NCBI GenBank assembly: GCA_944383895.1
Contig: CALWRH010000002.1
Coordinates: 183,555-247,554 of the forward strand
Reading direction: 5' to 3'
Origin: an uncultured Christensenellaceae bacterium
Lineage (GTDB): Bacteria; Bacillota; Clostridia; Christensenellales; UBA3700
Length of the DNA stretch: 64,000 nt
Position 1 is the first letter of the stretch, and every line of letters begins with the position of its first letter. Shown here piece after piece: positions 57,561 to 64,000 of this stretch. The notes under the pieces were generated by a model. That model did not search any database. It saw only the letters and a program-made list of their open reading frames with translations, and was not told the DNA's origin. The translations under genes were made by a program, and so were the position numbers.

Positions 57561-59906
57561 ATGAAAAGATTTATTGTAAAAACCGCTTCTAAAACAGACG
57601 AGTCGTGTGTCATAAAAAGAGACGGGTTCAGGGTCAGCGTTCTTACTCCGGGACTTATAAGGATAGAAAAAGGCGCGTTTTGCGACGAGGCTACGCAGTG
57701 CGTGTGGTGCCGTGATTTCGAGAGGCCGTCTTTTAACGTTTCCGAAAACGACGCTGAATTGGTCATCCGTACTACGGACGCGGACTTTTATATAAACAAG
57801 ATACGGAAAGCCGTCGTAAAAGTCGTGCTCAAGGACGGCAGAATCGTCCGCAATTTCTCAAAAGGAGTTTTGCCCGGTACGCGCAGGACTCTTGACATGA
57901 CGGACGGCAAAGTCAGGCTCGGCAAGAGCGTCGTATCCAAAAACGGAGTTGCCGTCCTGGACGATTCGCGTTCTCTCATGCTCAAAGACGATAAGATACT
58001 GCAAAGAGAAAAATGCAGCGATAAATACGTCTTCGCTTACGGCAACGCGTATCGGGACGCAATACGCGCGCTTTACGCTTTGACGGGCTTTACGCCGCTC
58101 CTTCCCAAATTCGCTTTGGGCAATTGGTGGAGCAGGTATAAGGCCTATACTCAAAAAGAATACACAGATCTGATGCAGACGTTCATAGACAGACAAATAC
58201 CCGTTACCGTTGCCACGATAGATATGGATTGGCATTGGGTGGACGTCGTCAGGCGTTTCGGCAAAGACGCGCTCGCAAAGCCGACCGCCAATATGATAGA
58301 CCGCGTCGTTTACGCGTCAATGCCGGGCTGGACGGGTTACAGCTGGAACACGGAGCTTTTTCCCGATTACAGAGAGCTGCTCGGTTTTCTGAACAAAAAC
58401 GGTTTCAAGGTAACGCTCAATCTGCATCCCGCCCAGGGCGTGAGATATTACGAGGATATGTACGGCGAAGTCTGCAAAATATGCGGTGTAGATCCCGCTT
58501 CGCATGCTCCCGTATGTTTTTCGCTAGCGGACGAGAATTATCTTAGAGCGTATTTCGACGTTCTGCACAGACCGTATCAGCGCGAAGGGGTGCGTTTCTG
58601 GTGGATAGATTGGCAGCAGGGCAAGCACAGCGACGTAAAGGGGCTCGATCCGCTTTGGGCACTCAACCATTATCATACTCTCGATATGAGGGACGAGGGC
58701 AAAAGACCTCTGATACTTTCGAGATACGCAGGCATAGGCAGCCACAGATATCCGATAGGTTTCAGCGGCGACAGCGCGATGACATGGAAAACGCTGGATT
58801 TTCAGCCTTATATGACGAGCTCGGCGACAAACGTCGGATATTCGTGGTGGAGTCACGATATAGGCGGACATCACATGGGGTATAAGGATGACGAGTTATA
58901 CCTGAGATGGTTGCAATACGGAGTATTCAGCCCGATAAACAGGCTGCACTCGACGAGCAACGAGTTCATGGGCAAAGAGCCCTGGAAGACGAAGAAAGAA
59001 GTAGAAAAGTCTGCTACGGACTATCTGAGATTAAGACACAGGCTTATCCCCTATCTGTATTCGATAAATTATCTGACGCATACGCAAGGTATCGCATTGT
59101 GCGAGCCGATGTACTATTCGTACGACAAAAAACAGGCTTATGCGACAAAAAATCAATACAGTTTCGGCACTCAGCTCGTAGTTGCGCCGATAACGCAAAA
59201 GACGGATCCGCATACAAACCTTGCAAGCACGAAACTCTGGGTCCCCGAGGGAGAAAGATACACCGACATATTTACGGGCAGGATATACGGAGAGGGAGAA
59301 TACGAGGTCTACCGCGACCTCGAAGATTTTCCCGTATTCGCAAAAAAGGGCAGCATAATACCGCTGTATAAAGACGCGTTCGACAACGAGACAGGTATGG
59401 ATAAGGCGCTCGAGGTGCTCGTTTATTCCGGGGACGGAGAGTTCGCGATCTATGACGACGACGGCGATACCCTCGATTACGAAAAAGGCAGGTTTGTCAT
59501 GACGAAAATAATAGTCAGACAAAACGGCGATACTCTTACGCTTTCGCTCTCGTCGGAAGGAGATAAAGATATGGCGGCGGCAGGCAGAAATATAACCATG
59601 GTATTCAAGGACGTCGTCAAGGCAGACATATCGACGAACGCCGAGGGAGCGGAAATAAAAGAAAATACCGTTACGTTGTTCTACGACGGGAAGGACGTGA
59701 CCGTGAGTGCTAAAAATTGCGTCTTTACAGAAAATCCGCCGTTCAGAGATGCGCTCATAGATCTCGTTTCTAAATTCCAGGGCAACAATATGAAAAAGGC
59801 GGCGACGTTCGGCAGATTTCTGAAGGACAAAGACGCGTCGATGTTGTTTATCCGCCGCTGTTTCGCGGGACCGATAAAAGAACTCAAAGATATCTGCAAA
59901 AAATAA
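57561..59906 (+). CDS. GH31 family alpha-glucosidase/alpha-xylosidase-type hydrolase
   Basis: 781 residues from ATG 57561 behind GAGGGG; the ATG at 57534 has no such site. The barrel motif WWIDWQQG holds the GH31 nucleophile Asp (about 350) and GFSGDSAMTW the acid/base Asp (about 404). RYAGIGSHRYPIGFSGD and WWSHDIGGH are typical. There is no signal peptide, so it is cytosolic. An unusual C-terminal stretch of about 70 residues (after FTENPPFRDAL) is predicted helical and not part of the standard fold. It probably trims short alpha-glucosides. Confidence 0.9.
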   Translation: MKRFIVKTASKTDESCVIKRDGFRVSVLTPGLIRIEKGAFCDEATQCVWCRDFERPSFNVSENDAELVIRTTDADFYINKIRKAVVKVVLKDGRIVRNFSKGVLPGTRRTLDMTDGKVRLGKSVVSKNGVAVLDDSRSLMLKDDKILQREKCSDKYVFAYGNAYRDAIRALYALTGFTPLLPKFALGNWWSRYKAYTQKEYTDLMQTFIDRQIPVTVATIDMDWHWVDVVRRFGKDALAKPTANMIDRVVYASMPGWTGYSWNTELFPDYRELLGFLNKNGFKVTLNLHPAQGVRYYEDMYGEVCKICGVDPASHAPVCFSLADENYLRAYFDVLHRPYQREGVRFWWIDWQQGKHSDVKGLDPLWALNHYHTLDMRDEGKRPLILSRYAGIGSHRYPIGFSGDSAMTWKTLDFQPYMTSSATNVGYSWWSHDIGGHHMGYKDDELYLRWLQYGVFSPINRLHSTSNEFMGKEPWKTKKEVEKSATDYLRLRHRLIPYLYSINYLTHTQGIALCEPMYYSYDKKQAYATKNQYSFGTQLVVAPITQKTDPHTNLASTKLWVPEGERYTDIFTGRIYGEGEYEVYRDLEDFPVFAKKGSIIPLYKDAFDNETGMDKALEVLVYSGDGEFAIYDDDGDTLDYEKGRFVMTKIIVRQNGDTLTLSLSSEGDKDMAAAGRNITMVFKDVVKADISTNAEGAEIKENTVTLFYDGKDVTVSAKNCVFTENPPFRDALIDLVSKFQGNNMKKAATFGRFLKDKDASMLFIRRCFAGPIKELKDICKK

Positions 59907-59924
59907 TTTTCAAAGAGGACAACA

Positions 59925-60476
59925 ATGACCGAAAAAGAAAAATCGCATGCAGAAATGCTGTATCAGCCAGGTGACGAAGAGCTTGTCGCAGACAGGGCGG
60001 AAACCGTCAGAAAACTTTACGAATACAATCGTATACATCCTCTCGACAAAGAGGCGAGAGATAAGGCTATCAGAAAAATCCTCGGCAAAGCGGGCAAAAA
60101 CTGCGTCGTGGAGCAACCTCTTTTCTGCACATACGGATACAACACGATCGTGGGTGACAATTTCTTTCTCAACGTAAACTGCAAGCTTATGGACAGCGGA
60201 AAGATCACTATCGGCAACAACGTGTTTATCGCTCCCGACGTGCGGATAATTACAGAAGAGCACTCCTTTGACGTAAAAGAGCGCGCGGAGGGCCTGGAAT
60301 ATACTCATCCCGTCACGATAGGGGACAACGTATGGATATGCACCGCCGCAACCGTGCTGCCAGGCGTAAATATAGGCGAAGGCAGTATCATAGGCGCGGG
60401 CAGCGTGGTTACAAAAGACGTTCCGCCGAGGTGTCTTGCCGCAGGCAATCCGTGCAGGGTGATCAGGCGACTCTGA
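59925..60476 (+). CDS. maltose/galactoside O-acetyltransferase family protein
   Basis: 183 residues, 18 bases after the GH31 gene. An N-terminal Mac domain (TEKEKSHAEMLYQPGDEEL) is followed by left-handed beta-helix hexapeptide repeats (TIVGDNFFLNVNCKLMDSGKITIGNNVFIAPDVRI; VWICTAATVLPGVNIGEGSIIGAGSVVTKDVP). The catalytic His is in TEEHSFD. It uses acetyl-CoA to acetylate sugars such as maltose, which fits its GH31 neighbour. Confidence 0.92.
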   Translation: MTEKEKSHAEMLYQPGDEELVADRAETVRKLYEYNRIHPLDKEARDKAIRKILGKAGKNCVVEQPLFCTYGYNTIVGDNFFLNVNCKLMDSGKITIGNNVFIAPDVRIITEEHSFDVKERAEGLEYTHPVTIGDNVWICTAATVLPGVNIGEGSIIGAGSVVTKDVPPRCLAAGNPCRVIRRL

Positions 60477-60802
60477 GAGCTGTCGAGAATTCGGCTGACA
60501 CGACGATTCTGCGCGTGGTTTTTATGCAGGGCGGACATTTTTCGATCTCGTCGCATAATATTATTGCAAGCGTTGCTCGCTGTATACGCAAAAGTCGGTA
60601 TTGACACCGCATGGCTTAAAAGTTACAATAGTATCAGACATAAAGCGTAATTGTTTTTGGGAGGAAGAGCGGTTTGTCGCGACTTAGCGATATACAATTC
60701 GATTTGCGTAAATGTATATAGACGCTGGAGACCGCGATTTTACTTAGGGCAAACTACGGAAGTTATGTCAATACACTAATATTATAGCAAGGAGGAGGCT
60801 TT
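60477..60802 (+). promoter_or_regulatory. long intergenic region with promoter (60601-60629) and 166-base leader
   Basis: TTGACA (60601-60606), 17 bases, TACAAT (60624-60629) is a good promoter. The leader to the next gene is about 166 bases. It contains a GGGAGGAAG string at 60659-60667 followed by a TTG-initiated frame of 15 codons, and GCGGT/ACCGC that could pair over about 60 bases. The 124 bases before the promoter show nothing. No terminator was seen after the acetyltransferase gene. Confidence 0.6.
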
Positions 60803-61207
60803 ATGAAAGAAGGTTGGTCAATAAGATGGAAAGCTTTGTTGATATGGCTGTGCGGTTATCTCAACATAGTCGCTTTTATCATTGCAGGCGGTTACGCGAT
60901 AGTCAAATCTAAAAACGAGGAGCTCAAAAAGACTACCAAACAAGCGTTTATAGTTACGCTTATATTTACGCTGATTTCAATGTTTTTCACTGTTTACAGC
61001 GGTTTCGGAGGTCTGTCAGGCGATTTTTACTCTTCGGGATCATATACCGCATACGGAGTATTGCTACTGATCACCAACATCGCAAAGATCATAGTCTTTG
61101 TGGTCTGCGGAGCGATCGCGTTCTTCAAAGGCAGCAGAAGTATGGAAGAGGCTGAAACAGAGAATAAAGAAGAACAAAAATCCGAAGACGGAGATCTGAA
61201 GATCTGA
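60803..61207 (+). CDS. small membrane protein of unknown function
   Basis: 134 residues with three hydrophobic segments (about 10-33, 47-67 and 84-108) and an acidic, Glu/Lys-rich C-terminal tail. A strong AAGGAGGAGG site precedes the ATG. I do not recognise a family; the layout somewhat resembles small DUF4870-like proteins, but this is weak. Confidence 0.6.
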   Translation: MKEGWSIRWKALLIWLCGYLNIVAFIIAGGYAIVKSKNEELKKTTKQAFIVTLIFTLISMFFTVYSGFGGLSGDFYSSGSYTAYGVLLLITNIAKIIVFVVCGAIAFFKGSRSMEEAETENKEEQKSEDGDLKI

Positions 61208-61278
61208 TACGATAAATTTCGGGTATCGGATAAAGCCGAAAAGCGCAAGTTTTATTGCTTAGACGAGTTTAATATAAA
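61208..61278. other. short gap before the right hairpin copy
   Basis: No gene or clear terminator seen; a weak CGATA/TATCG pairing lies near 61210-61230. Confidence 0.4.
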
Positions 61279-61313
61279 AATCATAACCACCAGCACGGCT
61301 GGTGGTTATGATT
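61279..61313 (+). repeat. 35-bp hairpin repeat, right copy
   Basis: Sixteen-pair perfect stem (61279-61294 with 61298-61313), loop ACG. It is the inverted partner of the copy at 57366-57400 and lies between the convergent ends of the small membrane protein gene and the GH18 gene. Confidence 0.88.
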
Positions 61314-61488
61314 GTCTTCAGTTTGATAAACAGCTCGATCGTTTCCTGTTGCAGACAGATCTGCATTTAATTTAAGCTGCCTAAGATAAATTGTGCCTGC
61401 CAACAGCCCCTTAGAGTTTTGTTGAATATTGCAGAGTATACGCAAAATGCAACGGTGAGCGTTGCATTTTGCGAGTTGTCTTATTTTG
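61314..61488. repeat. gap with a 14-bp palindrome
   Basis: CGCAAAATGCAACG (61441-61454) pairs perfectly with 61460-61473 around GTGAG. No T-run follows in either direction, so it is not a classical terminator, although it sits where the GH18 transcript should end. The rest of the gap has no supported gene. Confidence 0.6.
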
Positions 61489-62877
61489 TCAGGATCTCGA
61501 TTGGATAGCTTTGGATATCTGTACCGTAAGGGACAGTTCGGGATCGAAACTGTCTGTGCCGAAATGCCACAGCATAACGCCGCCTGCACCGATGTCTATG
61601 GCATAACAAGTTTTGTCATAAACGATCTGTCTGCCGTTGTAATAGTTGGAGAGTGCAGGATGTTTTACGCCGTCGAGATCGGTATATTCCTGTACAAAAG
61701 TGTTTTCAAACGGAGAGAGTTTGTCTGCTACGTCACCGTAGTTTCCCCAGAAACTGTCGCCGTTGGTCGGACGTGAATAATAAGGAATGCCCAAACGCAC
61801 TTTTTCAAGCGGTACGCCTTTATCCTCGAACTTCTTGAGTATAGAATAACAGGAGCTGTAGAAAGTCGAGTGATTGCCGTTGTCGTCAAACATATCGTAA
61901 GCCATTATCTCTATTCTGTCGATACACTCGATATCTTTTTTAGAAAGATTGAAAGGACCTATATTCCAATCCGAAAGAGCAGCGTTGAGTTGTTTACCTT
62001 TAGGCAAACTGCTTTTGAGATCTTTAAGGAAATCAGCGTAAATATCGAAATCTTTGATCGATCTGGGATACTCATAGTCAAACGCGATACCGTCCAGACC
62101 GCAGTCGTTTACCAACGCAACGATATTGTTGATCAGTTTTTCGCTGTTTTTATCCATCGCGCTCGAATATCTGTCTTCAACCGCCAGACCGTCGTTGAAA
62201 TCTTTATTGCCGAGAACGGTTGCAGTGATTATTGCAGAAGGATTGACCTCTTTCAATCTCTTTACTGCCATTTTGATAGCGTCCTTTCCTCCGACCGTCT
62301 GACCGTTTATTGTAAAATCGGTAAAACGCAGATTGCCGTCTTTATCCAGGTATATCGCACTGAAAAGGTTGAAGTCGGTAACGTATTTTGCTATGTTGGC
62401 TTGTTCCTCGGTAAGCATTGCGGCGGTGTCGGTCATTATATAAGACATTACCTCGAAATCGCTGTTGGTATCCTTTACATAATAAGCTTCGAGAGCATCG
62501 AGCGTCCAATCTTTTCTGCAGTCCTGCACCTCGATTCTCACCTTGCGTGCCGTAACGGGGGCAAAAGAGCAGTAGCGGTATTTTTCTATAAAATCGTTTC
62601 CGTAGAACGGCTCGCTTTCATTGTCTGCATAAATTCTGAAAGAAGTGATATTGCTGTTTTTTTCCTTAAGGACGAGAGTATTGAAAGTGACTTCTTTTCC
62701 GAAATCGAAAACAACGCTGTCCCCCTTTCCGCCGCTCTCATTATTGAAACTTCCATCCTCAGCCAGATTTTCGAATTTATCGGTAATCGAACGCGGTGTT
62801 TTGGCTTTGCAAGCAGCAAAAACAAACACTGATGCAAGAATTATAAAAACTACTACAAGTGCTGCAACCTTTATCAT
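61489..62877 (-). CDS. lipoprotein with discoidin-like domain and GH18 catalytic domain
   Basis: 462 residues from ATG 62877 (MIKVAALVVV), after AAGGAAAAG. A signal peptide ends at FVFAAC, so Cys 23 is probably lipidated. Residues about 25-150 resemble an F5/8 type C (discoidin) carbohydrate-binding fold (VVFDFGKEVTFNTLVLKE, RKVRIEVQDC). The rest is a GH18 barrel; LDGIAFDYEYP carries the D-x-x-x-D-x-E catalytic motif (about 260-270) and MAYDMFDD the following strand. It likely acts outside the cell on beta-1,4-GlcNAc polymers such as chitin or peptidoglycan. Confidence 0.88.
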   Translation of the reverse strand: MIKVAALVVVFIILASVFVFAACKAKTPRSITDKFENLAEDGSFNNESGGKGDSVVFDFGKEVTFNTLVLKEKNSNITSFRIYADNESEPFYGNDFIEKYRYCSFAPVTARKVRIEVQDCRKDWTLDALEAYYVKDTNSDFEVMSYIMTDTAAMLTEEQANIAKYVTDFNLFSAIYLDKDGNLRFTDFTINGQTVGGKDAIKMAVKRLKEVNPSAIITATVLGNKDFNDGLAVEDRYSSAMDKNSEKLINNIVALVNDCGLDGIAFDYEYPRSIKDFDIYADFLKDLKSSLPKGKQLNAALSDWNIGPFNLSKKDIECIDRIEIMAYDMFDDNGNHSTFYSSCYSILKKFEDKGVPLEKVRLGIPYYSRPTNGDSFWGNYGDVADKLSPFENTFVQEYTDLDGVKHPALSNYYNGRQIVYDKTCYAIDIGAGGVMLWHFGTDSFDPELSLTVQISKAIQSRS

Positions 62878-63323
62878 ATCTTTTCCTTTCCTTATAAATT
62901 TTATATTATATATAAATAAACGCGCCACAACTGTCGGTGCGTTTATTATGCATTTCTGAACAATGAAGTTTTAGGTCGATAATGTGCGATATTTCACGCT
63001 AATCTATAAAATTATATCATAAACGGTAAAAATATTCAATATTAAAAGCGGATGCATTGTGATAAAATTCTCCAAGTATTTTTCAGCGCTGTATAGCGGT
63101 TGTGTCTAACGGGGAGAAAAATCTCTTGCGCATTTTTTACCTGGGTTCGATTAAGACAGGTGACTAAGATCCATTATAAACTAATAATAAAATTCTTATC
63201 GTATAAACGTTGAAAGAAAGATATCATGTAAGGAGTGCAATGCACGACAAAAATAGCGAGGAAACGAGCGTCCGTATTTCGGTGTCACGATTTCAAAGAT
63301 ATAGCAAAGCGAAGGCAAAAAAG
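62878..63323. other. intergenic region between GH18 gene and tRNA-Ser
   Basis: About 450 AT-rich bases. On the minus strand close to the GH18 gene there is a TATAAT-like tract (62895-62915) and a weak AAACGC/GCGTTT pairing (62919-62946), possibly its promoter region. The remainder holds no gene I can support. Confidence 0.4.
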
Positions 63324-63362
63324 AATAAAAAAACGAGCGACAGTCAAGTCGCTCATTTTTTA
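63324..63362. terminator. terminator of tRNA-Ser (bidirectional)
   Basis: GAGCGAC/GTCGCTC around AGTCAA, with a run of A on the left and T on the right. On the minus strand it lies just after the tRNA. Confidence 0.88.
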
Positions 63363-63384
63363 TGCAAAACGCCGAGCTTTGCGA

Positions 63385-63475
63385 TGGCGGAGAAAGAGGG
63401 ATTTGAACCCTCGCTACGGTATCCCGTACTACTCCCTTAGCAGGGGAGCCCCTTCGACCTCTTGGGTATTTCTCC
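63385..63475 (-). tRNA. tRNA-Ser(GCT)
   Basis: Read on the minus strand: acceptor GGAGAAA/TTTCTCC with discriminator G and encoded CCA (63387-63385); anticodon loop CTGCTAA giving anticodon GCT (reads AGC/AGT); a long variable arm (TACGGGATACCGTA), as in serine tRNAs; and the T loop GGTTCAAATCC. Total 91 bases with CCA. Confidence 0.96.
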
Positions 63476-63512
63476 ATCGGTCGAAGCTCCGTATGCGTTT
63501 ATTGCAACGATA

Positions 63513-63541
63513 ATATTATCATAAACTTTCGGCATTGTCAA
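63513..63541 (-). promoter_or_regulatory. promoter of tRNA-Ser
   Basis: On the minus strand, TTGACA (63541-63536), 17 bases, TAATAT (63518-63513) with an extended TGA. The start is about 30 bases before the tRNA. Confidence 0.82.
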
Positions 63542-63720
63542 AGCTTTTGAGTAAATTTGTAGCGTCTTGAGGACGCAAATGCGGATAAAAAGTGCAATCA
63601 AGGAAAACAACCGTCAAGATTGAATAAGGTGTGTTGCAGTATTCACGTTTTTTCAGGAAATCGTCATACTTATGTGTCGTCGTCTAATGGACGACCAAGG
63701 AGATCAATAGGGACGGAATT
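63542..63720. other. gap before the short ORF
   Basis: Contains small hairpins GCGTC/GACGC (about 63563-63577) and GTCGTC/GACGAC (63677-63693), then AAGGAG (63697-63702). No gene seen. Confidence 0.4.
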
Positions 63721-63867
63721 ATGGAAAATCAGACATGCCCCACCGTGGGGTATCAGGCGGCAAGCATATGCGTGCCGGTAACCGTTACGCCTTATGCAAA
63801 CGCAGGAGCGTATTTATACAAAATCGAATACAAGTTTTCAAAGGTCAGTAAATATTGGTTTGAATAA
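63721..63867 (+). pseudogene. 48-codon remnant of a clostridial CPTVGYQ...CVPVTVTP family protein
   Basis: An open frame of 48 codons whose start (ENQTCPTVGYQAASICVPVTVTPYANAGA) is the N-terminal motif of a family of Cys-rich clostridial proteins that, from memory, normally continue with several Cys motifs and end in a VPVEFGA-like tail. Here the frame leaves the family after about residue 30 and stops at 63867, and no later Cys segments are seen. It is probably truncated, though it may be a genuine small protein. The ribosome-binding site is distant (AAGGAG 19 bases upstream, with GGGACGG nearer). Confidence 0.45.
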
Positions 63868-63931
63868 TGCTAATATTGTAAATTGTTAGTTTTGGCTTAT
63901 TCATGGCAAAAACATATTAAATGACATATCA

Positions 63932-63955
63932 TATAATTAGTTAGCAATTGCTAAC
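63932..63955 (+). promoter_or_regulatory. -10 element and palindrome 3 before the last gene
   Basis: TATAAT (63932-63937) is followed at once by GTTAGC AATT GCTAAC (63940-63955), so the predicted transcript start near 63944 lies inside the palindrome. A clear -35 is not visible. A protein bound here would block transcription. Confidence 0.7.
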
Positions 63956-63976
63956 CATGTGACGGAGGAAGTATTT

Positions 63977-64000
63977 ATGAAGGATTTCGAAAAACTTTCG
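63977..64000 (+). CDS. first eight codons of a gene cut by the window end
   Basis: ATG 63977 follows GGAGGAAG; the visible peptide is MKDFEKLS. With the palindrome directly before it this could be the regulator that binds that palindrome (for example a Crp/Fnr-family protein, whose N-termini often look like this), but eight residues do not identify it. Confidence 0.5.

Noticed and set aside
60683..60730. 15-codon TTG frame in the leader before the small membrane protein
   Set aside because: Too short to support as a gene without conservation data; kept only as an observation.
61281..61589. 102-codon minus-strand frame running from inside the GH18 gene into the right hairpin
   Set aside because: It overlaps the GH18 C-terminus in another frame. 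Its last part might be a transposon remnant, but I cannot show this.
63240..63440. Plus-strand frame with an AAGGAG site, running over the terminator and antisense to tRNA-Ser
   Set aside because: Most of it is the terminator and the complement of the tRNA; the encoded sequence has no family resemblance.

Overview
The window looks like the chromosome of a Gram-positive, anaerobic Clostridia-type bacterium. The evidence is the S10-spc-alpha ribosomal gene order with adk, map, a KOW gene and infA inside it, AGGAGG ribosome-binding sites, consensus SigA promoters, zinc-type S14 and S4, a type III glutamine synthetase, an ANTAR regulator beside glnA, and DapL-type diaminopimelate synthesis. An uncultured gut lineage is my guess from codon use and gene mix; this is inference, and no 16S gene is present to settle it.

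Layout. 1-2099: the tail of an SPFH/zinc-ribbon protein, a partner zinc-ribbon membrane protein and a small DUF1858 protein. 2195-18227: a nearly complete ribosomal superoperon (rpsJ to rplQ) with secY, adk, map and infA, with promoters before rpsJ and rpsM and two terminators at the end. 18541-22327: a membrane-anchored alpha/beta hydrolase, malQ, a phosphopantetheinyl-transferase-like protein and acpP. 22377-24484 (minus): an old-yellow-enzyme-type flavoprotein. 24638-32053: a seven-gene operon of ygbA (a nitrosative-stress family gene), a lipoprotein with a NEAT/Shp-like look, two ABC half-transporters and a complete ECF transporter. The last five resemble the streptococcal siaDEFGH haem genes. 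32152-34795: a GH36-like glycosidase and a DUF1508 protein. 34833-36076 (minus): azlDC.

36131-41547 (minus) and 41615-54929 (plus) form a divergent nitrogen block. To the left run a three-part archaeal-type glutamate synthase, a short type I glutamine synthetase and an ANTAR regulator. To the right run type III glutamine synthetase, asnB, guaA, pyrG, carA, carB, dapF and dapL. Both transcription units begin with a consensus promoter followed at once by a strong terminator hairpin whose base is the same in both. This suggests common antitermination control, perhaps by the ANTAR protein.

55035-64000: pcrA (minus), a GH31 glucosidase, an acetyltransferase and a small membrane protein lying between two 35-bp inverted hairpin repeats, a GH18-type lipoprotein (minus), tRNA-Ser(GCT), a short gene remnant and the first codons of a last gene.

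The most interesting signals are (1) the ygbA/lipoprotein/ABC/ECF operon together with three copies of a GTTAGC-N4-GCTAAC palindrome, one of them before the gene at the right edge; (2) the paired leader attenuators in the nitrogen block; (3) the inverted 35-bp repeats around the GH31 segment.
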